Source: Opitutaceae bacterium
GTDB lineage: Bacteria; Verrucomicrobiota; Verrucomicrobiia; Opitutales; Opitutaceae
Direction: 5' to 3'
DNA: 38,609 bases
Assembly (NCBI GenBank): GCA_030648295.1
Contig: JAUSID010000144.1
Span: 1 to 38,609, forward strand
Of the stretch, positions 8,321 through 16,089 are shown piece after piece. The position numbers and the translations under genes are program-made. Within the stretch, counting starts at the first letter, position 1; each line of letters begins with the position of its first letter. A model generated the notes under the pieces. The model saw nothing but the letters and a program-made list of their open reading frames with translations, was not told where the DNA came from and did no database searches.

Positions 8321-11300
8321 ATGCACAAATCCGCCCTTTTCCTCCTCCTCGTGCTGGCTGGCTCAACCGCCGCGAATGCGCAGTCCTACACGTGGACAAC
8401 GCTTGCCGGACTGCCGCCGCAAACCGGCACCACGGACGGACCGGCAACAGGCGCACGCTATTTTCGACCCGGCGGCATCATCGCCGACGCTGCCGGCACC
8501 GTGTATGTCGCCGACACCTACAATCACAGCATCCGAAAGCTGGCGGCCGACGGTTCGGTGACGACCCTGGCGGGTCTCGGCGGAACCTCCGGCTCCACGG
8601 ATGCGACGGGGTCCGCGGCGCGTTTTTTCAATCCGCAGGGACTGGCCGTGGATTCCTCCGGCAACCTGTATGTCGCCGACAGTGGCAACCACGTCATTCG
8701 CAAGGTGACCGCGGCGGGCGTGGTAACCACATTCGCCGGCGTCACGCGCACCAGCGGCTCGAACGACGGCGCCGCCAGCGAGGCGCGCTTCAACAACCCG
8801 TTCGGCCTCGCGTTTGGTCGCGACGGAAATCTCTACGTGGCGGATCGCGGCAATCACACCCTGCGGAGAATTTCCCCCGCTGGCGCTGTGACGACAGTCG
8901 CGGGGCTGGCAGGAACTTCGGGAGCGACGGACGGAGTCGGAGCGGACGCGCGGTTCTTTGGCCCCGCGGGGATCACGAGCGACGCCGACGGCAACATCTA
9001 TCTCGCCGACTCATCGAATTACACGATTCGCAAAATCACGCCCGATGGCATCGTGTCGACGCTGGCAGGCAGCCCGCGGCTCGGCGGAACCCTCAACGGC
9101 ACGGGTTCAGCAGCGCGGTTCTCGCTGCCCTACGGTGTTGCGCTCGACTCGAGCGGCAACGTCTACGTGGCGGATTCCAACAATGACACGATTCGGAGGA
9201 TCACACCCGCCGGCGTCGTGACGACATTCGCCGGCGCGGCGGACCAGCGCGGAAGTGTCAACGGAACGGGCTCCGCGGCGCGATTCTTCACGCCCACGGC
9301 CATCGCCGCGTCGCCCGGCGGCAGCCTCTATGTTGCCGACACGTTGAATCACAGCATCCGCCGGATTACGCCGGCCGCGGTCGTCACCACGTTTTCCGGC
9401 CCCGGCGGAAATTTCGGCAATACCGACGGGCCGGGAACCGCGGCGCGTTTCAACTATGCCCACGGCCTCGGCCCGGATGGAGATGGCAATCTCTTCATCA
9501 CCGATACGCGCAACTCGAGCATTCGCATGGTCACGCCGGACGGGGTGGTATCCACCTTCGCGCGGCTGCCGTCGATCGGGTTCTACGGCATGGCCGTCGA
9601 CCGTTTCGACAACCTCGTGGTCTCGGACATCACGTCCGACACCGTGCGCATATATTCCGCGAGCTCGGGCGCGCAGTACTTCGATGTTGGAACCGCCGGG
9701 CGGCCGGGGGCCGTCGATGGCGATTTTGCCATGGCCAGTTTCAACAATCCGTACGGCGTCGCGTTGGATCCAAGCTTTGCGTTCATCTACGTGGCGGATT
9801 CGAGCAACCACACCATTCGCCGGATCGCCATCAGTTCGACGACCGGTGTCACCGTCTCGACGCTTGCGGGAAGCCCGGGGGTGACGGGGAGCGCCGACGG
9901 GCCCGGGCCCGATGCGCGGTTCAATTTTCCCCAGGCCATCACGGTCGATCGCGCGCGAAACGTCTATGTCTTCGACACGAACAATTACACGATTCGAAAA
10001 ATCAGCCCGAGCGGCTTCGTGACGACGCTGGCGGGCGGAGTTGGAATCCCAGGCACCACGAATGGCACGGGAGCGGCAGCCAGGTTCCTGCGGGCCGGCG
10101 GCATGACGGTCGATGCAACCGGGATACTCTTCGTTTCCGACGCGGCCGGCAGCACGATCCGCCGCGTGAGTCCCGCCGGCGCGGTTTCCACCATCGGCGG
10201 GGCCACGGGCAGCGGCGTCACGCACGCCGAGGGCACGGGAACGGCGGCGCGATTTTTCGAACCCGGCGGAATCACGGCCGGGCCTGACGGTGCGATCTAC
10301 TTCGTGGATACAAGCAACAACGTCGTTATGAAAGGCGTGCTCGACTCCGTGCCCCTCATCACCGCGCCCCCGCAATCGCTGCCGGTGCTGCCCGGCACGA
10401 CGGTGAACCTGGCCGTCGGCGCAACGGGAGGTGGGTTGCGTTATCAATGGCGTTTCGGCGGGACCATCATCCCCGGCGCCACCTCGGCCACGTACACCAT
10501 CCCGGCGGTCCAGGCGCCGGCGGCGGGTAATTACACCGTGGATGTGACCAACAGTGCCGGCATGACGACGACCGAGCCCGCGGTCCTGAGCGTGGTCGAG
10601 ACGGCGAACGTCGGCCGCATCATCAACCTGGCGATTCGCTCCAAGGCCGGCACGGCGGCCGAAACCCTCATCGTCGGCCTCGGTATTGGCGGCAACAATA
10701 CACAGGGGACCAAGCCCATACTCTTCCGCTGCGTGGGCCCCGCACTCGGCGCGTTTGGCGTGCCGGACGTCCTGTCCGATCCAAAGCTCGAGCTCTACGA
10801 CTCCGGCTCCAGGAAAATCAACGAGAACGACAACTGGGGTGGCGACTCCCAGCTGACGGCCATCAGCACGCAGGTCGGCGCGTTTGCGCTCGGTGCGGCG
10901 ACAAGTCGCGATGCGGCACTCTACGTCGCGGCGATGAACACGCCCGGCAGCTACACCGTGCAGATGACGGGCAGCGGTGGCGCCACTGGCATCGTACTGG
11001 CGGAGATCTACGATTCGACTCCGGCGGACAATTACACCGCGACCACGCCGCGGTTGATCAACGTTTCCGCCCGGACGCGGGTGGGCGTGGCGGGTGACAT
11101 TCTCATCGCCGGTTTCGTGATCGGCGGATCGACGGCCAAGACCGTTCTCATCCGCGCCATCGGCCCGACCCTCGGCGCGTTTGGCGTGCCGGGTGCGCTG
11201 GAGGATCCCAAGCTCGAGTTGTTCGCCGGCACGACGCGGATCAACCAAAACGACAATTGGGGCGGCGCGACCACCGTTGCCGCGGCGGCGCTCTCGGTCG

Positions 11301-11437
11301 GCGCATTTCCGCTCGTGGCCACGACGCGCGACGCCGCGCTGCTCGTCACGCTGGCGCCCGGCAGCTACACGGCGCAGGTCAGCGGCGTCAACAACGCGAC
11401 CGGCGTGGCGCTGGTCGAGGTCTACGAGGCGCCTTAG
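8321..11437 (+). CDS. Secreted NHL-repeat / Ig-like protein with two tandem C-terminal modules
   Basis: 1038 aa from ATG 8321, which begins the signal peptide MHKSALFLLLVLAGSTAANA. Residues about 22-690 are twelve copies of a 50-57-aa repeat of the form TTxAG...G(T/S)(T/S)DG.G..ARF..P.G(I/L)..D..GN(L/V)YVAD..NH(T/S)IR(K/R)ITP.G. Copy 8 is degenerate. Twelve blades would make two six-bladed NHL propellers. Residues about 690-775 form an Ig-like domain (QSLPVLPGTTVNL...YQWRFGG..I.GAT). The C-terminus is a duplicated module of about 125 aa, each copy with GxxLGAFGVP, DPKLEL and NDNWGG. Probably a surface or extracellular binding protein. The TAG stop is part of a TAGCCCGCATTTTTC motif. Confidence 0.92.
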   Translation: MHKSALFLLLVLAGSTAANAQSYTWTTLAGLPPQTGTTDGPATGARYFRPGGIIADAAGTVYVADTYNHSIRKLAADGSVTTLAGLGGTSGSTDATGSAARFFNPQGLAVDSSGNLYVADSGNHVIRKVTAAGVVTTFAGVTRTSGSNDGAASEARFNNPFGLAFGRDGNLYVADRGNHTLRRISPAGAVTTVAGLAGTSGATDGVGADARFFGPAGITSDADGNIYLADSSNYTIRKITPDGIVSTLAGSPRLGGTLNGTGSAARFSLPYGVALDSSGNVYVADSNNDTIRRITPAGVVTTFAGAADQRGSVNGTGSAARFFTPTAIAASPGGSLYVADTLNHSIRRITPAAVVTTFSGPGGNFGNTDGPGTAARFNYAHGLGPDGDGNLFITDTRNSSIRMVTPDGVVSTFARLPSIGFYGMAVDRFDNLVVSDITSDTVRIYSASSGAQYFDVGTAGRPGAVDGDFAMASFNNPYGVALDPSFAFIYVADSSNHTIRRIAISSTTGVTVSTLAGSPGVTGSADGPGPDARFNFPQAITVDRARNVYVFDTNNYTIRKISPSGFVTTLAGGVGIPGTTNGTGAAARFLRAGGMTVDATGILFVSDAAGSTIRRVSPAGAVSTIGGATGSGVTHAEGTGTAARFFEPGGITAGPDGAIYFVDTSNNVVMKGVLDSVPLITAPPQSLPVLPGTTVNLAVGATGGGLRYQWRFGGTIIPGATSATYTIPAVQAPAAGNYTVDVTNSAGMTTTEPAVLSVVETANVGRIINLAIRSKAGTAAETLIVGLGIGGNNTQGTKPILFRCVGPALGAFGVPDVLSDPKLELYDSGSRKINENDNWGGDSQLTAISTQVGAFALGAATSRDAALYVAAMNTPGSYTVQMTGSGGATGIVLAEIYDSTPADNYTATTPRLINVSARTRVGVAGDILIAGFVIGGSTAKTVLIRAIGPTLGAFGVPGALEDPKLELFAGTTRINQNDNWGGATTVAAAALSVGAFPLVATTRDAALLVTLAPGSYTAQVSGVNNATGVALVEVYEAP

Positions 11438-11449
11438 CCCGCATTTTTC
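11435..11449 (+). repeat. Stop-codon-embedded motif TAGCCCGCATTTTTC
   Basis: The first three bases are the stop codon of the NHL-repeat gene. The same motif follows and includes the stop codon of the minus-strand glycosidase gene at 11930-11916. A close variant is at 1399. Confidence 0.6.
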
Positions 11450-11927
11450 TTAACACGGCACGGCGGCCGCAACCAAAGGGCGTCCCTCTTGGAAATCTTG
11501 TACCGAGCGATAGCGACAGTCAGCCAATCGGGCATCTGGCATCGGGCATCTGGCAATTTCCAATCCATTGAATTTGTCGGGTCTTCCAAATGACAGATTT
11601 TAGATGACCGATGACCGATTGGCTGATGTCGCTTCGCTCGGTACACGATTCCCCAAAATCGTCGCGAAAGTGCACGATCCGGATCAATATCAGCACACTC
11701 CACTCTCCGCCGACAACACACCGTGTTCGTGGGTAACACCCGCCAGTAGAGCCCGTGACCATTTCCCGGCTTAGGCAAAACCCGCCGAAGGCGGGTAAAC
11801 CGCGGCGGCTTGTGCGCCTCCGGCGCATTTTGCTTTTAGCCCGCATGAACTTGAGAGCTTCGATGGCCGACATCATGGCCGAAGACGAAGGAACACTGAA
11901 TGGCTCGCAGAATATGAAAAATGCGGG
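11438..11927. other. Gene-free convergent intergenic region
   Basis: 490 bp lie between the stop codons of the NHL gene (plus) and the glycosidase gene (minus). It contains the large inverted repeat at 11500-11644, a further TAGCCCGCAT at 11838, and stop-codon motifs at both margins. I see no supported ORF. Confidence 0.5.
11500..11644. repeat. Large imperfect inverted repeat enclosing heptamer-periodic DNA
   Basis: The left arm at 11500-11531 (GTACCGAGCGATAGCGACAG, then TCAGCCAATCGG) pairs with the right arm at 11615-11644 with small gaps. Between the arms lie runs of 7-bp period: GGCATCT GGCATCG GGCATCT GGCAATT, and GATGACC GATGACC GATTGGC. The rest of the 490-bp gap (11438-11927) shows no gene. 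Confidence 0.6.
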
Positions 11928-11933
11928 CTAGCG
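11916..11933 (-). repeat. Stop-codon-embedded motif TAGCCCGCATTTTTC (minus strand)
   Basis: On the minus strand the glycosidase gene ends ...CGC TAG CCCGCATTTTTC. The 17 plus-strand bases 11917-11933 are identical to 124-140. Confidence 0.6.
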
Positions 11934-12926
11934 GCTGGCCAGCGCCGCCAGTTCGGCGGCGTCGCACGTCACCAGCCGCAGGTCGTGCGCGCCGTCGGCG
12001 CGCGCGAACTCGTAGAACAGGTGCCACTTTCCGTCCGCGAACTTCGCGTCCAGGTAACGCAACGAGGTCGACGCGTGCGGACTGGTGAACGCGGGGCCGT
12101 TCGGCGAGAGGGAACGCCACGAGCGCAAGTCATCCGAAACGGCGAGGGCGCACTTTTCCTCGTAGTTCTCCCGGTGGCTGGCGCTGCCGTCATAGAATCC
12201 CAGATACCGCGGTGTGGCGGCGCCTCGCGCCGGGCCGGACGAAAGCGGAATGGCCGAATTCATCCGCCGGCAATACCGGTCCCAGCCCGTGTCACCGGGC
12301 GCGAGCACCACGCCCTGCCACTCCCACCGTTCGAGATCGCGCGAGATGGCGAGCCCTGTCGCCGACTTGCACTCGCCGGTGTTGAAGATGTCGAGCGTCG
12401 TGTGCGACCCGTCGCGCGTCTTTGGGGTCGGCGTCGCAATGCTGAGGAACAGGTGGTAGCAGCCGTCGGCCTCGAGTATCCAGGGATCCTTTACGCCTTC
12501 GAGTCCGAGCGGCGGCCCGGTGAAGATGACCTCGTGTTTCGCCGGGTCGAGTTGCTCCACCCGCGGCGCTTTTAACACCGCCGTGCACCAGCGCCCATCC
12601 GACGGATGCACGTAGCTGGTGAAGTATCGCCACCATCCGTCCTTCCCGCGGTGAATGCAGCTGCGCTCGATCGAGGCCGAGTGGTACCGGTCCTTGCCAA
12701 TCGTGACGACATCGTCCCACCGCTTCAGGTCGGTGGACCGCGCGATCCGGACCTCGCCGCCGCGATCCGGTTCGACCCCGCGTGGCCGGCGGATCCGATA
12801 GGTCAAATACCACGCCCGCTCTGGCTCATCGTAAAATGCGCCGGGGCAGCCGACCCAGTAGCCGGCTTCGCGCCCGACGGGTTCACGGATGACAGTTCCA
12901 TTGGCGAACAGTTCGTTGGTGATCAT
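11928..12926 (-). CDS. GH43/GH32-like five-bladed beta-propeller glycosidase
   Basis: 332 aa, no signal peptide. The chain shows the WYLTYR / ARSTDLKRWDD / VKDPWILEADGCYHLFLS / GLAISRDLERWEWQG / LAVSDDLRSWRSLSP / KWHLFYEFAR rhythm of GH43, GH32 and GH130-type beta-propellers: an acidic residue in each blade and repeated SxDLxxW elements. GVKDPWI resembles the central Asp motif that modulates pKa in GH43. Exact catalytic residues cannot be assigned by eye. It is the last gene downstream of a TonB receptor and two sulfatases on the same strand, consistent with cytoplasmic or periplasmic processing of desulfated oligosaccharides. A 7-bp inverted repeat lies 16-43 bp before its start. Confidence 0.75.
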   Translation of the reverse strand: MITNELFANGTVIREPVGREAGYWVGCPGAFYDEPERAWYLTYRIRRPRGVEPDRGGEVRIARSTDLKRWDDVVTIGKDRYHSASIERSCIHRGKDGWWRYFTSYVHPSDGRWCTAVLKAPRVEQLDPAKHEVIFTGPPLGLEGVKDPWILEADGCYHLFLSIATPTPKTRDGSHTTLDIFNTGECKSATGLAISRDLERWEWQGVVLAPGDTGWDRYCRRMNSAIPLSSGPARGAATPRYLGFYDGSASHRENYEEKCALAVSDDLRSWRSLSPNGPAFTSPHASTSLRYLDAKFADGKWHLFYEFARADGAHDLRLVTCDAAELAALASR

Positions 12927-12941
12927 GGACGATATCAGCCA

Positions 12942-12969
12942 AGTCGGGTAATATTTTTTTGTCCCGACT
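12942..12969. promoter_or_regulatory. Inverted repeat AGTCGGG-N14-CCCGACT upstream of glycosidase gene
   Basis: A 7-bp perfect inverted repeat with an AT-only core (TAATATTTTTTT) sits between the second sulfatase and the start of the glycosidase gene. It could be an operator, or a weak attenuating hairpin within the presumed operon. The AT-rich core in an otherwise GC-rich region is notable. Confidence 0.4.
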
Positions 12970-13011
12970 AATCTTGTGGGGCACCAAATCGCACCCGGCC
13001 GTGCTCAAGGC

Positions 13012-14493
13012 TCAAGGCGCCGCCGCCGGCCCGTCCGCAGCCGAAGGCCGGTATTCCTTCGCCCAGTTCTTTCGCACCAGCCCCCGCAAGTCCTCCAGAA
13101 TCTTCCGATGCTTCGGATCGTCCACAAGATTGGACAATTCGCCCGGGTCGGTCGCGTAATCGTATAGCTGCGTTCCTTTCCGGCCGTTGTCCCATTCAAT
13201 ATAACGATAATGCTCGGTGCGTACACTGTGTCCCGGATACCCCCACCAGGTCTGCGTGAACGCCGGCCGGTCCCATTTGGCGGCCGGATTATCCAGCAAC
13301 GGGCGCAAACTGCGGCCATGTAGTTGCGGAGGAACCGGCAGACCCGCGAGGTCCGCCACCGTAGGGTAAAGGTCGACGAATTCCACCGGCCGCGGACTCG
13401 CGTTGCCCGGCTGTCGCGCCCCTGGTGCCACGATGATCAAGGGAGCGCGGGCGGAGTTCTCGAACAGGCTCTTTTTCCGCAACAGTCCGTGCTCGCCCAG
13501 ATGAAAGCCGTGATCGCCGAAAAGAACGATGATCGTGTTCTTCGCCAAACCGAACCGCTCCAGCGCATCCAGCAACCGGCCCACCTGCGCATCGACGAAT
13601 GAGATGGAGGCCCAATACGCCTGGATTCCCTCGCGCAACTGTCGTTCGTTCACTCCCCACCACGGCCACGGCTTCGTCGAGGCGAGCGCCGCTGGCGGCA
13701 ACCGTTTCGCATAATCGAAGGGGCCCTGCGGCGCCCGAACGCTCTCGAATGCATACAGGTCGAAATACTTCTTGGGCGCGATGAATGGCAAATGGGGACG
13801 ATAAAAGCCCGCCGCGATGAAAAACGGCCGGTCCTTGTTCTGCTCGATCAGTTTGATGGTCTCGGATGCGACCATGCCGTCCGTCTGCTCCTCATCCTTC
13901 CCTTCCGCGCGCAGATAGCTGAAGGAGACGCCGCCGACCGTCGCTCGCGATAGCCTCGTGATCAGGGCTTCTTCCGCCTTGTCGCGGCCGCTGGGGTTCA
14001 CCTTCTCGTGCCACGATGGCGGATCGTCGAGCCCATCCGTGCCGATATCATTCGGCACGTGGTAATGATAGATCTTCCCGACCCGCGCCACGTGATAACC
14101 GTTGTGCTTGAATAGCTGCGGCAGCGTCACCACGTCCGGCAGCGCCGCCCGGAAGTGCCGCGCCAGATCGAACACCTGGACGGTGTCGGGTCGCAGGCCC
14201 GTCATGAGCGACGCACGCGACGGATTGCAGAGTGGAAACTGGCAGTAGGCGCGTTCGAACCGCGTGCCCAGCTTCGCGAGGCGGTCGATGTTCGGCGATT
14301 TCACCAGCGGGTGACCATAGGTGCCGAGATCGTTGTTCAGATCGTCGATGGCGATGAAGAGCACATTCGGCTTCCCGGCCGCCAGCGCCGGACAGGACGC
14401 AATCGCGAGCAGGGCCGCGGCGAACATCGCGCCTGATGCCAGCCACTTCGCGGGAAAATTCCGCCCTGCCAGGGTGTGTCGCACAAGGTTCAT
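13012..14493 (-). CDS. Secreted iduronate-2-sulfatase-like sulfatase (paralogue 2)
   Basis: 493 aa. The N-terminal signal region runs to about residue 39 (FAAALLAIASCPALAAG). Metal ligands are in FIAIDDLNNDLG (D50, D51). The formylglycine motif CNPSR at 89-93 lies in YCQFPLCNPSRASLMTGLRP, the iduronate-2-sulfatase type context. FGDHGFHLGEHGL carries further active-site residues. Closely related along its whole length to the next gene upstream (shared HP.VKSP.IDRLA, GTDGLDD, IAPKKYFDLY, QAYWA.IS.VDAQVGRLLDAL), so this is a tandem duplication. It starts 10 bp after the stop of that paralogue, implying one transcript. Confidence 0.93.
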   Translation of the reverse strand: MNLVRHTLAGRNFPAKWLASGAMFAAALLAIASCPALAAGKPNVLFIAIDDLNNDLGTYGHPLVKSPNIDRLAKLGTRFERAYCQFPLCNPSRASLMTGLRPDTVQVFDLARHFRAALPDVVTLPQLFKHNGYHVARVGKIYHYHVPNDIGTDGLDDPPSWHEKVNPSGRDKAEEALITRLSRATVGGVSFSYLRAEGKDEEQTDGMVASETIKLIEQNKDRPFFIAAGFYRPHLPFIAPKKYFDLYAFESVRAPQGPFDYAKRLPPAALASTKPWPWWGVNERQLREGIQAYWASISFVDAQVGRLLDALERFGLAKNTIIVLFGDHGFHLGEHGLLRKKSLFENSARAPLIIVAPGARQPGNASPRPVEFVDLYPTVADLAGLPVPPQLHGRSLRPLLDNPAAKWDRPAFTQTWWGYPGHSVRTEHYRYIEWDNGRKGTQLYDYATDPGELSNLVDDPKHRKILEDLRGLVRKNWAKEYRPSAADGPAAAP

Positions 14494-14503
14494 CGTGTGG
14501 CCA

Positions 14504-15970
14504 TCAGCGTCGGTCCGGCCGGAATTCGTTCGCCCAGTTCTTGCGCACCAGTGCCTTCAGCTCGGCAGCCACCTTGGCGTGCCCGGGATCGTCGATCAGA
14601 TTCCGCTTTTCCTCCGGATCGGTCTCGTAGTCGTAAAGCTGCGCGCCCCGTTTGCCGTTCTCCCATTCAATATAGCGGTAGCGGTCGGTGCGGACGCTGT
14701 GGCCTGGAAAAGTCTCCTTGAAGTTCGGTGGGCCGCGCCACACCTGCGTGAACGCCGGCCGATCCCATCGCGCCGCCGGATTGTCCAAGAGCGGCTTCAG
14801 GCTCCTGCCCTCCAGATGTCCGGGCGGCGTCAGGTCCGCGAGGGCCGCGACGGTCGGATAGATGTCGAGGAACTCCACCACCCGGCTGCTGGCCTTCCCT
14901 TTGCTGTTCACGCCCGGTCCGGCGATGATCAACGGGGAGCGCGCGGCATTCTCAAACAAGCTCTGCTTCTTGACCAGTCCGTGCTCGCCGACGTGATAGC
15001 CATGGTCGCTCCAAAAAACGATCAGCGTCTTCCGCGCCAGTCCGAGCCGGTCCAGTGCGTCGAGCAGCCGGCCGACCTGCGCATCCACGTACGAAATACA
15101 CGCCCAATACGCCTGCAGCGACTCGCGGAGCTGGGTTTCATCGACTCCCATCCATGGCCAGGGACGCATTGACCGCGCGCCCGGCGGCAGCGCCTCCATG
15201 TAGCTGAAGGGGCCCTTGGGCGCCTGGATTTTCGCGAAGGGGTATAAATCGAAGTACTTTTTCGGAGCTATATACGGCAGGTGAGGCAGGTAGAAACCGG
15301 CCGCGATGAAGAACGGCTTGTTCCGGTTCGCCTCCATCAACTTGATGGTTTCGGTGGCGACCATGCCATCGGTCAATTCCCCGTCCGCCGCCTCCGACCG
15401 CAGGTAAGCGAGGCCGATCCCCAGTTCGCGCCCGGGCGTCAGGTTCACCACCTTGTCCTTGTCGGCCCGGTCGCGGCCGGCGGGATTAACCCGGGCATTC
15501 CACGATCCGGGATCGTCCAAGCCGTCGGTGCCGATATCGCCCGGCACCTGGTAATGATAAACTTTCCCCACCCGCGCCGTATAATACCCATTCTGCATGA
15601 ACAGCTGCGGCAGCGTCACGACATCCGGCCGCACCGTGCGGAAATGCGTCTTCAGGTCGAACACCCGGATGGTGTCCGGCCGCAATCCCGTCAGCAGCGA
15701 AGTGCGGCTCGGAGAGCAGAGGGGAAACTGGCAATACGCGCGGTCGAACTGGACGCCCATCCGGGCCAGCCGGTCGATCTGCGGCGACTTCACCACCGGG
15801 TGGCCAAACGTGCCGAGATTGTTGTTCATGTCGTCGACCGCAATGAACAGAACATTTGGCTTTTCCGCCGCTCCCGCCGCCAGTCCGGAGCCGGCACGGA
15901 ACAGCAACGCAAATCCGAAAACAATGTATCTCAATCGGAAGAGCCGGCGCGAAAAATCGATTTTCATCAT
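14504..15970 (-). CDS. Secreted iduronate-2-sulfatase-like sulfatase (paralogue 1)
   Basis: 488 aa from ATG 15970 (MMKIDFSRRLFRLRYIVFGFALLF, signal peptide). A TTG five codons upstream is less likely. Metal ligands are in FIAVDDMNNNLG; the formylglycine motif CSPSR lies in YCQFPLCSPSRTSLLTGLRP; SDHGYHVGEHGL supplies later ligands. It differs from the downstream paralogue in the formylglycine context (CSPSR against CNPSR) and in the 40 C-terminal residues. It lies 119 bp downstream of the TonB receptor gene and 10 bp upstream of the second sulfatase. Confidence 0.93.
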   Translation of the reverse strand: MMKIDFSRRLFRLRYIVFGFALLFRAGSGLAAGAAEKPNVLFIAVDDMNNNLGTFGHPVVKSPQIDRLARMGVQFDRAYCQFPLCSPSRTSLLTGLRPDTIRVFDLKTHFRTVRPDVVTLPQLFMQNGYYTARVGKVYHYQVPGDIGTDGLDDPGSWNARVNPAGRDRADKDKVVNLTPGRELGIGLAYLRSEAADGELTDGMVATETIKLMEANRNKPFFIAAGFYLPHLPYIAPKKYFDLYPFAKIQAPKGPFSYMEALPPGARSMRPWPWMGVDETQLRESLQAYWACISYVDAQVGRLLDALDRLGLARKTLIVFWSDHGYHVGEHGLVKKQSLFENAARSPLIIAGPGVNSKGKASSRVVEFLDIYPTVAALADLTPPGHLEGRSLKPLLDNPAARWDRPAFTQVWRGPPNFKETFPGHSVRTDRYRYIEWENGKRGAQLYDYETDPEEKRNLIDDPGHAKVAAELKALVRKNWANEFRPDRR

Positions 15971-16089
15971 GGTGAACGCATCCAAATTGGTCGAAAGCTG
16001 GGTTCAGGCATCAGGTTGACCGGCTACCTTCCACGGCGTCATGGCCGTCCGGCCGCTGCGGTGCCTCTACGGAAGATCGTGCGCCACCC

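Noticed and set aside
9107-11248. 713-codon open frame on the minus strand opposite the NHL gene
   Set aside because: Arg/Gly/His-rich shadow produced by GC-rich periodic coding on the other strand; no domain or signal peptide.
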